Source: Pocillopora verrucosa
Lineage: Eukaryota > Cnidaria > Anthozoa > Scleractinia > Pocilloporidae
Length of the DNA: 64,000 bases
Assembly: GCF_036669915.1 (NCBI RefSeq)
Contig: NC_089317.1
Coordinates: 581,001-645,000 of the forward strand
Reading direction: 5' to 3'
Shown piece after piece: positions 21,888 to 33,500 of this stretch. The notes under the pieces are model-generated. The model did no database searches. It was not told where the DNA came from and saw only the letters and a list, made by a program, of their open reading frames with translations. Position 1 is the first letter of the stretch, and every line of letters starts with the position of its first letter. The position numbers and the translations under genes were made by a program.

Positions 21888-24800
21888 ATGTCGGGAAACG
21901 TTGAGCATAGAAATAACAAGACAGCAAACTTTAAAGAAGCTTTCCCTATCGTTCATCCTAAAACTGAGATTCGCAAAGATGGTGGCTGGAGTTGGATCGT
22001 CTGTATATCTGCGGCTCTTGTACAATTTGTGGTGCTGGGAATCCACAACAGCTTTGGCATTCTGTACATCGTATTCTTGAAGGAGTATGGCTGGGGTAAG
22101 GCACTCACAGGTACGGAAATTTCCTTTCGTTCATATAACGTCGTTTCTATTTGGCTCGTTCTTGTGCAAATCTGCGATTTGTCACGTAAATTACGTTCAT
22201 TATAAAGCCTGTCTCGATTACAGTTAAAGGTGTCGTCTAAATAAAATACAACCATGTTTGTTATGACACAAAAAAGCGTAACAAGCTAATATGTTGATGT
22301 ATTTTCACATGCGTTTGGTATTTTCCGCTCTCCTTGCGGAAATAATTGTCAACACTGTAACGAAGTCATGTAAAGCTAACAACTGTCTGTAAGTGTGTTT
22401 ATTCATAATACTACATCGCCGGAACTTGTTTAAGATTAAGTCGCGCTGAGATCACTTGAACTGGCAATCGCATGTCGAGGGAATCATATCACGAGATTAG
22501 CGCTCACTCACGCTCGAAACGTCAGCTTTTTAACTCTTTACGATGGCCAATTTACGTTATCAATTTAGTTTATAATGCTAAATTATCTTGGTACACTCTC
22601 CCACCGACGCAGCACCGTGGTTTCTTTAGAAACTTACCCTATTTTTTCATGGATACCGTATTTACTCGTGTATAGGTCGACCTGTTATGACCAAAAAGTC
22701 AGCCCAAAAAAATCACCCTCGACTTATGCACGAGTCATTAACAAAGACCTGACCCAAGCAATCCAAGAAATTAGCATAACAATTACCTGAAGTCCGTTTG
22801 GAAAACCGAGTTTATAAAACTAGTTCTAAAACCAGTTCGAGTTTTGTCAATTTTCAGCGCATTCTTCGTCAACAAAAAAGTTTGAAATAAGAAATTTGAA
22901 GTAGCTGAACACAAAGTTACTGGAGCTGATCTCTATTGTGTCTTCGGACTGTAGGGCACACATTTTTGCTAGTAGCTTCCCTGTTGTTTACAGTGTTGAA
23001 CTTTCGTCTTTATCGAACGATTTCAGTAGCTTAGTGACCTGACAATTATTGTTGTCTCGCGCGGTCTTGTTTGATACGCGCTATCCTCTGAAGCTCTCCG
23101 GTGTCCCTTCGGTCTACTTAATCTCCTTTCAGACTCAACATTAAGATAAAGGTTAGTTAAATGCAAGAAGGTTTGATTTTCAATGTGATATACAAAATAT
23201 GGTACGATGCTTCTCCAGTAAATCGAAGTGCTCGTGTATGCTTAAATCGTGGTGATGTAAACAGTGCTAATAAACTTCAAAGCACACGGTTACACTTTGT
23301 TCTGCAGTTTTTTTAATTCCCCGTGTTTTCAATACAATCTCAGAAATAAGAGATTATCTTTTTGGAAAATTCCTATTTGTCTGAATTTTACTTTTTTGAC
23401 CAGAAATGATGAAAAAATTCGATTTTTGACCTTGAAAACGGGAGATCGACTTATACGCGAGTTCGACTTACACACTAGTAAACACGGTAGTTCAGTTTTC
23501 TACAGACACTATGGGACTCTCCTGCATTCGAAATATTATGTCTCCTCAAATTAGCCACAGTGAATCAAAAATTAAAGTCCGAGTTTTACTGATGCAGCCA
23601 GAGAAACACCTTTCTTTGCTTTCTCGACCCGCGACCCGTCATGTACATTTAGATTCCCCAGAGAAGGCAGAGCCCCCATTTTCCTAAAGCATACAAAGCA
23701 TTAGTAGGTGCCTGTGCGATGTTTCATCATGAAGATTCCTATGATATTGTTGTCCCGAAAAAAGAGAGATGGTTTTGGTGTTGCCTTATGATTCGTTTTT
23801 GTAGTTTACGTCTGCTACTGTGTTATTCGAGTTTGACCTCATGCCACTGATTAAGTTATAATCTACGACACTTCAGTTTCTGAAAAAAAAAAAAAGAAAA
23901 GAAAAGTGGTCTTAAAAGAACAGGCCAATATTATGTGACTTGTTAGTGCTGCAGGGATTTCGATGAACTTGGGAAGACTGGTACTTTGCTGACTTCCGTT
24001 CAGAATGATGTAGACATTAAGCTAAAACCATAAACCATAAATCTGTTGACCCCCGCCGTAACAAGCTACAACAGAGATGTTTTCAGTTCAATTTGGTATT
24101 CCCTGTGTAAACACGAAACTGGGGGAAAGTCTATGTTCGAGTGGTGTGCCTGCTTATCCTACACTGACCTATTATCACCGAGAAAATGTTAACATGGATA
24201 TATTTACTTTTGGAGTGTTTTGACTACCCTTTGATATCGACCTACAAAGTTCGAAAATCAATGGCCCTGTTGCCCGGCTGTGGCTCGTTTGAAAACCTTT
24301 CGTTTTCACAAAATCGACTCAGATTTAAATTAGCGTATTTGTGTAACTGAAACTGGTTTGGGCAGACAAACAAAACATGATACAGAAAGCAAAGGTTAAT
24401 AACTTTCGGATTGGAGTCTGTTAGTTCTCAACTCAACTGTTCGCTTCCCGTGAAACAAGCTGAATATTTAAAATGTCGGACAACGGTATCCTTACAAATA
24501 AGAACAAAAAAACCTGAAAGAAGCTGTCCCTATCGTTCATCGCAACATTGAGATTTGCCAAGATGGTGGGTAGGGGTGGATCGTCTGTATATCTGCGGCT
24601 CTTGTGCAATTTTTGGTGCTGGGAATCCACAATAGTTTTGGCATTCATTACATTGTGTTTTTGAGGGAGTAAGGCAGGAGTAAAGTACTCACAGGTGCGA
24701 AACATAAGATTATTTTCCTTTTCACTCGCACAACACATGTCAACTTTTCAATTTCGCCGGTAACTTTACAGCTTCCCGACTGCTGGAACGCGATCCAGCA

Positions 24801-27800
24801 GTGTTAAGACACAAATAGGATGTAATTTGCAACAGGTAATCGAGAAAAAAAAGAGTAGTATTGCGCATGCGTCCCATGTCTCACTCGTGCGGCCTCTCGT
24901 GCGTGGTCACGTGAAGCGTGTGCCATGCGAGGTAACAAGGAACTCACGTGTTCTTCGAGTGCCTTGAATGGAGGTCACCCAAAAGTAATATTGCTCTTAA
25001 CTTAACTCAGTAAATCACACATGACAGGACGGAAAAACGCGTGGACTGTAAGTACCTCCCGTTGTCCCATACAAAGCCTTAGAAAACTTTTCTAAGGCTT
25101 TGTATGGAACAACGGGAGGTACTTACAGTGCATGCATTATCCGTCCTGTCATGCAGGAGATTATAAACAGTTCATAATCTCTTGAGCACAATTACCATTA
25201 GACTAATTAACTATACAAATACATGTAATCTCTACATCTTATTTCTTTTTATTTTTATTCTTTATTAGCTTTTATCATATATAGTCCTAAATTTTTTTTC
25301 AGCTGGGCAAACACTTATGTCATGAGCACGGGAGACCACTTCCTGTTTATGTGATGTTAAATAAATTATCCTATCCTACCTTATCTTGTATTCATGGCTT
25401 GTTCAATTTATTTTCTGTAGTCTTCGGTTAACTTTGTAACTAGCTGTTTTCCATAAGCCACGTGTCTCAAGATCTAGATGTACAGTTAATTCCCTCTAAA
25501 TCTTACTGTCTTTTTTTTTCCCGCAGGTTACATAGGTTCAATGGGATTGGGTATGAACTTCTTCTTTGGGCCATTAACCAGCACACTTTGTGATCGATTT
25601 GGTTGTAAAATCGTGGCTATTGCTGGCGGAATCGTTTCAGTTATTGCTATGGTTGCGACGTCATTTGTCAGTAGCCCCGTTCCCATTTATATCACCTACA
25701 GTGTTACGTGGGGACTGGGGTCGAGCATGAGTTACGTGCCAACATTCCTCATTTTAGACAGATACTTTGAACATCGGAAATCCTTGGCACATGGGATCGT
25801 TACTGCGGGGAGCTCAGTCGGTGCTCTAGTTATTGGTCCGACAATCAACGTACTCGTAGAAAGTGTTGGGTGGCGACATACTATGAGAGTCCTAGGGGCG
25901 CTGGCTTGCGTGATGATTGTCGCAGCCTTCTCTTACAGAGCGCCTCCTGTGAAGAGCAAGATGTATAAAGGCGAGGAAAAAGTCATTGATTTAGCTGTGT
26001 GGAAAAACAAGGGTTTTGTTGTATGGGCACTGGCACTTGGTATATTCAACTTAGGATACTTTATACCTTTCGTATATTTGGTGAGTTGACTATTCTCTCC
26101 CCTTGTCTCGTTTTTTTTTTCTTTGCTTGAACGTTTAAAAATTTAGCAGGGGAGGGGTGGTGGGGGTTGTGAGGCAGTTAAAAGCTGACCTCCTTTGCTC
26201 AAAATGCGCAAGTTGAGCCCAATACCTGGGAAAATACGGCAATTACTGAACCAGGAACGTTTGGTTTTCATTTGATGGCATTACGTTGGTCCTCAAGCAG
26301 AGCTGTTAGAGAGCTGCTACTTTTCGGTCACAATGCGCTTTAAAGTAGATATAAGTGTTATTGGGTGGGTAGATGTGCGAGTGGAAGCCTCGCTAACAGG
26401 CTTAAATAAATCTTAATTGAGCGAGAGGTTGTGAACATTTTATTGGGGATAACGTGTTGTCACGGGAAACGGCAAAGGCGCAGCTCAAGGGTTTTATACG
26501 AGACGTTTGCTCTACTGTTGCATTACCCGTCTCTTTTGCCCTAAAATGTTTTTTTAAAATCATTTAAAATAGCAAATTGCAGCAAAGAAAACCTCACTGA
26601 AATGTTTAATATTATTTTTTCTCGACTCACAGCCTACACACGCGACTTATCATGAGATACCACAATCAAAGGCTTCCTTCCTCATTGGTTTCCTTTCGGT
26701 TGGCTCGTTGGCTGGTCGGCTTCTCTTCGGCCATGTCTCGGATTACCGATGTGTCAATCGAATGTACCTATACCAATCAGCATTTCTGATAATGGCTGTC
26801 ACGACAACGCTGTGTCCATTGGCCACAAATTATGGCGGACTTGTCCTTTTTACAATTTTATTTGGGATTTTTGACGGGGTGGTTGTGACTTTGACTCCGG
26901 TTATCACGGGAGATATCGTCGGTAGCAACAAGCTATCATCAGCTCTCGGTTTCCTCTATTTGGTTTTCTCGATACCTCTAATGACAGGCTCACTTATAGC
27001 AGGTACGTTTCTCCTCTAAAATGTTTACATGTCTTGGTTCGATGCACAGGGCACCCAGTGTGCAAATTTCATTCTGTTAATTTGTGGGCTTTTAATTTTC
27101 AACAATAAGGACAGTTTTGAAAGTGATGCCATTACACCAAAACCTCAGTCCATTCTTCGAAGAAAAGGTTAAAGCTTCACTAGACATTTCAATGATGACC
27201 TACATGAATAGGATTAGAATTCCAACCGTCGATAAATGCTCTGTCCTTGGACGCTCCTAGAATCGTAAAACGTTTGCCCATGGAAGGCTTAGTGTGGATT
27301 GTAAAATGGCTTGTTACCCCTTTATGTGAGAAAAATTTTCATGAATGAAATTTTCAGGTAAAAATGGTTTGCTTTTTGATTAAACAAAAAGTAATGACAG
27401 TCGTCAGCGATACTTGTCAAAGGCCTGGCTGGAGTAATTCCGTGATAAATAATTTACGCTACTTTTAGCTTTTATTTTAAACTCTTTTATGTCTTTCATG
27501 GAAAATCTTGCAAGTTTATGTTTTTGATTTATTTTTATTTTTCTAGGCTTTCTTAGTGAGATCACAAGTACATACAATGAAGCCTTTTTCTTCTCGGGCG
27601 GCATGATAGCTGTGTGCGCATGCATCCTGTCACTAGTCCCAGTTTTAACTCCGATGAGACAACATGGAGTTACGGAGATTAAAATGAGGTCAAACAGCTT
27701 CCTGGAGAAGAAGGAAATACCACTATTTGTTGAAACACATGTTTTTTTAGAAGGAGATCCATCTCAAATTGCGTACTACTCGCAGTTTTTAAAGAAAGAG

Positions 27801-27812
27801 ACAGATGTCTGA
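21888..27812 (+). CDS. Monocarboxylate transporter-like protein (SLC16 family, MFS), 4 exons, complete
   Basis: Exons 21888-22110, 25527-26080, 26633-27002, 27547-27812 join in frame to 470 residues. The SLC16 signature before TM1 is present as KDGGWSWIVCISAALVQF. The TM5 signature appears as YFEHRKSLAHGIVTAGSSVG, matching the family pattern YF..RR.LA.G.A.AGS. Two blocks of about six hydrophobic helices flank a short charged central loop (SKMYKGEEKVID), the major facilitator layout. GRLLFGHVSD in the second half matches the usual MFS loop. Family members move lactate, pyruvate, ketone bodies, amino acids or thyroid hormone across the plasma membrane; the substrate here is unknown. The C-terminal tail is short. 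The first intron is 3.4 kb and holds a decayed second exon 1 and two mobile elements. Confidence 0.92.
22654..23489. mobile_element. Non-autonomous DNA transposon with terminal inverted repeats
   Basis: The left end TACCGTATTTACTCGTGTATA and the right end CTAGTAAACACGGTA are inverted copies of each other. Subterminal words GTATAGGTCGACCT and GATCGACTTATACGCGAG are also related by inversion. The element is about 836 bp, lies in the first transporter intron, and shows no transposase frame. Confidence 0.7.
24473..24720 (+). pseudogene. Decayed second copy of transporter exon 1
   Basis: The ATG and the following bases match the active first exon and, more closely, the copy at 29326. A base change early in the copy shifts the frame and gives TGA after about 14 codons. 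Further on, the Tyr codon of EYGWG has become TAA. The splice donor (CTCACAG/GTGCGA) is still present, so it could be spliced as an alternative but non-coding first exon. Confidence 0.85.
25020..25153. mobile_element. Long near-perfect hairpin, palindromic MITE
   Basis: Two arms of about 66 bp with only one base between them (AGAAAA-C-TTTTCT at the centre). The outer ends are TGACAGGACGG and CCGTCCTGTCA. A few mismatches occur around 25037-25045. It lies in the first intron of the transporter gene. No related second copy was noticed in this window. Confidence 0.85.
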
Positions 27813-28894
27813 AAAAATTAGTCAAAGACAGCGTTAAGATTAAGATGTGTTCGTTTTGTCATAAAGATGTTTGCTTTTTTCGCGATGTTCAAAGTGTTGA
27901 CAAAATATAGTCCACGAGGATTCTCGCCTATTTACATGTATGTTTACCTATACTCAAGTTGTAAATTTTCAAAATGTTTTCACGACAATGTTTTCTTCAA
28001 AAACAGTCAATGATTGAACGGAAAGTATTATTCACTCCCATCGACGATTAATTCATGTACGAAGAGGAAAGTAATTATAAGTAAATTCAAATTTTTTTAT
28101 TTTGAAGTTGTGAGAGTTGCTCGTTTGTTTGCTGCAATGGCGTTTGTAAATCTGGTCTTCCCTCCACGAAAACTAAATTTGAATGATACACTCCAACGAG
28201 ACACAAGGGGATTTAATGCGGCCTTTTCTCGTTGAATTCCTTCAGTTTCTGTTGTCTAATTTACGATAGAAACGTCCAAATTGAACGGACTTGGAAAGAC
28301 TCATCGAGAGCGTATATTTGTTGTAGACCTGAAATTAAAACCTCGCTCGTCGTTTCACTACGAACAAATTGTTAGAGAAAATTCAGATATTAAATGAATG
28401 AAAGTTCCATCGATTGGTTCAACTGTAACCAAATACTTCAAGTTTTAACTTCCTTAGGTACTTTTTGTGAACGATTAAAATTAATTGCAGACGGTTTTTA
28501 GGCCGCTTGTCAACCAACGTAATGACACTAATGTTTATACAAATTCATTCTGAAACCAATATTTTTCTGTCAACTAAAGTGATTTGAGAGGGAGAAAAGA
28601 GAGGATTAATAAGTTGTTTATCGGCTTGAGGTAGTGACCGACCTCTTTGCTTAAAAATATTACCCAGCCGGAAAAACGAGATATATATATATATATATAT
28701 ATTGTAAAATGGTAACGAAAGTAGGGATGTACTCGGCGACTCACGAAAGCGTTACCGTTGCCCGTGAGCAGAGACAGGAAAATACTGACCGGGTAAAGAA
28801 CCGATCAGATTGCAGGATTCGTTATCGTGCCCTTTGGAAAAAAAAAATCCCTTTATAACACCGCATTCTATGTGATAATGATTTATATTACCTC
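27813..28894. other. 3' flank of the transporter gene
   Basis: AT-rich DNA with no supported gene. It ends with an (AT)n microsatellite at about 28680-28702 and then the start of the duplicated transporter flank. Confidence 0.5.
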
Positions 28895-29160
28895 ACCTGT
28901 TGTTTTTATTGTTACAAAGGTGTCACGCCTTCACGTGTGAAAAATGATTTTATAGAAAACCGTCATGGCCTGAGCAGCTTGGAGAGCTTTGCGCTCGACT
29001 TTAAAAAGAAATTCATATTCTTCTTATCGCCATTCACCCGCCCCCTTCCCCCACCGTCCAGTATGACTCTATATCAAACATGAACGATCGGATAAACTAG
29101 CACGAGCTTGTAACGTTTAATAACTCGCGCTCTTAAGAGGCCGGCAACACATGCCAATAC
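28895..29160 (+). repeat. Duplicate of the transporter promoter region
   Basis: Matches 21430-21710 over its length, including GCAGCTTGGAGAGCTTTGCG and AACTAGCACGAGCTTGTAAC, with scattered changes and small indels. The next block (29186-29292) matches 22270-22390 of the first intron, so about 560 bp that include the original exon 1 are missing from the copy. Confidence 0.85.
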
Positions 29161-29325
29161 TACCCTCCCTCCCTACACCCCTGCCGCAGCGAGTTAATAT
29201 GTAGATGTATTTCCACAAGCGTTTGGTATTTTTCGCTCCCTTGCGGAAATAATTGTCAACACTGTGACGAAGTCATAGGAGGCTAATAACTGTTCGCTTC
29301 CCGTGAAACAAGCAGAATATTTAAA

Positions 29326-29548
29326 ATGTCGAACGTCGGTATCCTTACAAATAAGGACAAAGCAAACTTTAAAGAAGCTATCGTTATCGTTAATCGTAAC
29401 ATTGAGATTTGCAAAGATGGTGGGTGGGGCTGGATCGTCTGTATATCTGCGGCCCTTGTGCGATTTTTGGTGCTGAGAATATACAGTCGTTTTGGCATTC
29501 TGTACATCGTGTTCTTGAGAGAGTATGGCTGGGGTAAAGTACTCACAG
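29326..29548 (+). pseudogene. Open but unspliceable third copy of transporter exon 1
   Basis: Same length as the active exon (223 bases) and open throughout: MSNVGILTNKDKANFKEA, then DGGWGWIVCISAALV and REYGWGKVLT. The base after the exon end has changed so that CTCACAG/GT reads CTCACAG/AT, which removes the donor. No downstream transporter exons follow; the next matching block (29700-29870) corresponds to the last intron (27110-27260). This is a truncated copy, though the frame could still be translated to a short membrane-anchored peptide ending soon after. Confidence 0.85.
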
Positions 29549-29699
29549 ATACGAAATATAAGATTTTTTTCCTTTTCACTTTTACATGTCCACCTTTATA
29601 ACAACTTTATTTATGGAGGGTAACACTCAACAGTAATTCAACTGATGAAGAAGTGGCCCTCGATCCTAAAATTACTATGATTAGAATCAAAATTTATTC

Positions 29700-29870
29700 G
29701 AGGATTACAAAACTGCAATACAATAAGGATTACAATAAGGACAGTTTGAAAGTGATGCCATTACTCCAAAACCTCAGACCTTTCTTCACAGAACAGGTTA
29801 CATGAATGGGATTAGAATTCCAACCGTCGATAAATCCTCTGTCCTTGGACGCTATACTCAAGTTGTAAAT
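29700..29870 (+). repeat. Duplicate of the transporter's last intron
   Basis: Matches about 27110-27260, including TTGAAAGTGATGCCATTAC, CCAAAACCTCAG and the run GGATTAGAATTCCAACCGTC. It marks the far side of the duplicated transporter segment; exons 2 and 3 are absent between this block and the exon 1 copy. Confidence 0.8.
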
Positions 29871-30581
29871 TTTCGAAACCAAAATTATGTACCTCTCTGA
29901 ATGTAGACTATTTGTTTATGATGACACAGAATCATGGACATCAAGTACAGGTCGAAAGAAGCGTTATGGAATGATAAAGTTTAGTCCGAAAGGAAAGAAA
30001 GAAACGAAGGAAAATTGATAAAATTTAGCTGAAAAAGAGATACTAATCTATTACAGCCTGAGTCACTCCTTCCCATTTCCTTTTTGCCGAGACAGAAAGG
30101 AACGCGGTTAACGAAAGCCGCGTGAGGGGATAGGGCGAGAGAGAGCATAAAAGCAAGGAGCGGAACTTCTGATTGGCTAAAAGAAAACTGATAAGATTGT
30201 TGTGCAGGCTAAATGCATCAAGTTTGTTACCTTTCGGATTTAATTGGTAATAACGTTATTTAGGACGCGTGTCACATAGGAGCTAGCCTTGACTGGCCTA
30301 ACTCTCAAACCAATTTTTTCATGAAAATCAGTTCTAAAGCATCCCATGGCGAAATTGGAAGGTGTGGGTTTTGATTCCTCGTCCGATATCAATCTTTTTT
30401 TTTTCCATGTTCGAACTCTTTCCGTTCTCGTTGACCGGAAGTCCATTCCAAAATTCTAATAATTGAACTTCTAGTCCTAGGCCCTCACTGTTAACTGTAA
30501 TATCGCGAGGTTCCTAAGCTAACGTCTTGTTGTAGTTAACAGGCGTCTACAAAATTTTTCATCAACAGGAATCCTTTCAAA
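29871..30581. other. Intergenic region upstream of the UIF-like gene
   Basis: Contains a purine-rich stretch near 29980-30020 and no supported gene. AACAG directly before GAATCCTTTC at 30570 may be an acceptor of a 5' UTR intron. Confidence 0.4.
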
Positions 30582-33500
30582 ATGTCTACCAACATAGATA
30601 GATCTCTTGGTGAGTAAATCAGGATGTTTTACTGGCATAATCTGAATATTTAAGCTATTTTCTCTTGGAACTTGTACAAATTACCCACGAGATGTTCCAT
30701 TCTCGCTGTGATGGATTTAGATAGCTTTGTTTTGCGATGGTGAACAGCCTACCTCGTAGCTTGCATTCATGCACTGTTTATTGATTAAGAAAAAGGTTTA
30801 GGAAAGCATTTGAATTGCTGAAGCATAGATCGAAACCTTTTTTGCCCAGTTGATTTGATCCGTCGCTTTTTCAGAACGTGTGGTATCAATCATCGAAAAG
30901 ATTAAGTTAGTAACGGTGACAAAAATTTTGCGATTGATCCTAGATCTTTTTCTTGCTAACCTGATCGATTTTAATAGTATGTTCTGTGAAGATAATGCAG
31001 GTTTTTTTTTTGCGCGGATTTGAAAGAATGGGTTAAGTCTCGAAGGGTAAATTGAAGCTTTATCTTTGTAGCGTTTGATTGTATTAACAGTTGCAATCTG
31101 TTCAAAGGTTGAATGGGATAATTTATTAATTATTGTGTTTACATTATATTTACGGTTTTTACTATCAAAGAAATACTAGAGACTTTTTTTAACCCTTGAA
31201 CTCCAATGAATGACCAAGACAGACCTTCTCCTAACAATATCTTTACAATATCAAGCAGAAAATTTATGAGAATAACAAAAAAAGGAATTATAGGATTATC
31301 ACTTGATCCAAATTCTCCAAACTAAAATCCTAAGAATTGTATACTAGAAAGTAGGGAGAATCACTGATGAGATCTTGGGAAATTGAAAGGGTTAAAATGT
31401 AGCCTCTTTTTATATGAGAATATTAATTATCTAAATAAATAATTTCAGTGAAAAAGGGGAGACCCAGATATTGCTTTGAATTGAATTTCTTGGCTCTATT
31501 TTTCAAAGATGACATTATCAAAGACCAGAAAAAGCTAAAGAAGAAAGCTTTGAAGAAGAAGACACAGCAGACTCAGAAAAAAGGAACACAGCAACAGCTT
31601 AAGACTAAACAGGGTAACAAGGGAACCTCCATTAAACAAAATCAGAGAAGAAGAATAGCTGGAAAAAATGCTGGTCAGTCTGCACAACAGAGACAGGGAG
31701 CCCAGGGTCGAAACAGGCCAGCAACCAGGAAGCAAAAGGGTCAGGTGACTCAGCAAAGACAAGGCAGTGGTAATCAAACCTTCAAGAGAAACCAAAATTT
31801 ACAAAACAAAGGAAGAACTCGGGGAGCTAAAGTGGCTGCAAATAGACTTAAAAACAAGCAGAGTATGGCACAGAAGGTATATCTTTCTTTCTTCTTTTGC
31901 TCATCAGTTGATTTGCTGTGCATTAAAGAGAACCTTGCAGTTTCTTAGACAGTCTGTTTGCTAACAAGCTGACATGAAAACATTTGTTAACTTAGCCTCC
32001 TCATTTCACCATTCAACAGCACAATTTTAATATCTAATAAATAACTCTAATCAATATTGTAATCAAAGAATTGTTATTGATTTGATTTAACACAATTAAC
32101 ACCCAGGATCTGATTGTGAACTCTTTCCTTTAGCTGCTACACATCTCCTAGTAAATTAGTGATCAGAATTTGGTGTTGGATCAAGATAACAACTTCTACT
32201 TGAGAAGTTTAAAAATTCTCATTACCTGTTTGCCGGATAATGTACAGATATAGAGAGAACTTGCATATTAATCAATTCTGGGAGTTAAAAGGTTAATCTA
32301 ATTCAATGATGTTGGGTGAATAAAAACTTGTTATGCTCGGCACTCTTCGCAATAGCCTAGTTTCCATGCTGAGGAAAGTAGACAGGGTATAAAATCTAAA
32401 TTTTATCTTTTTGTTAATGGGTGTGTGTTTGAATAGTGTCATTTGAGTCTTAAATGAAGAATTTGTAAGTGCTGGTTGATGATCTGGACATAAAAGGCAG
32501 CTGTGATGATGTTATGCTAACTACTGATTTAGAAAGAAAATAAGTTTCATATAGAGCTTTTGTACCTAATGTTTATGCCATGTTTGCAAATTCTGATGTT
32601 GATCTGTGAAGGTCTGCGATTTAAAAGATTGTTTCTTATCTGCACTGCAGAGTAAAAAGATTATTTCCAAAGCCAAGCAGATTCAACAGAATAGAAGGCT
32701 CAGTAACAGACAAACTCAGCAAAAAGATGCCAGACAAAATATCATCAACAATAGAAGAGGAATGCAGGTAATTTTTAATATGCATGTGTATTATTCTAGT
32801 TTTACTTTGAAATTAACCCTTTAACTCATGACATCAGTATGCATATTCTCCATACTGTTCTCTATACATTTCCTAAGGTGCTGACAAGGAGAATTTGTTT
32901 GACAATCAAGAGTTTCTTTAGTTGTAGATCATTTCCTTTATTCTCATTATGGTGTTAGGTGATTCAGGGGTGACGTTGTAAGGAGAAATTAGATGCTGGT
33001 CAATCTAAGAGTTAAAGAGCTGATATCGTTATTTTCCCATGAACATTGAAGTTTAGATACTCTTTGCAAGCCTGTAAATAATTTTTGTCTGTTTACTGTT
33101 TATTTTAAGATAAACCGACAAAACAAGGCACAGAATGTGAAAAGTCTTGGAGCAACTAGACAGCAACAGCGAAACAGGTATGCATCCTCAATCTTTAGCT
33201 GTGAGTTTTCTATGGCAGTAATATTTTGTCAGTTAAATCCATAGGTAGTCATGAACGTAGCTTGAGGAAGGCAGTTGTCTGTGGAATCATAGATATCTTC
33301 TATATTCTTTTTAAGTGTATCTCAGAGGTTTCAATTAAAGCTGATTACTGATGGTCCATCATTACCTGTACCACCTGTGTGTAATTTTTTTTCCAGTAAT
33401 TAATATTGAATTTAACTTGAAGTGTATCTTTTAATTTAGTTTTGCTGAACAGTTTTTCATTATTATACAGTACAAAAAAATGTTGTTGTATTGTTTTACC

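Noticed and set aside
31535-31795. Minus-strand Leu/Ser-rich ORF
   Set aside because: It is antisense to the Lys/Gln-rich UIF exon, whose composition forces an open antisense frame.
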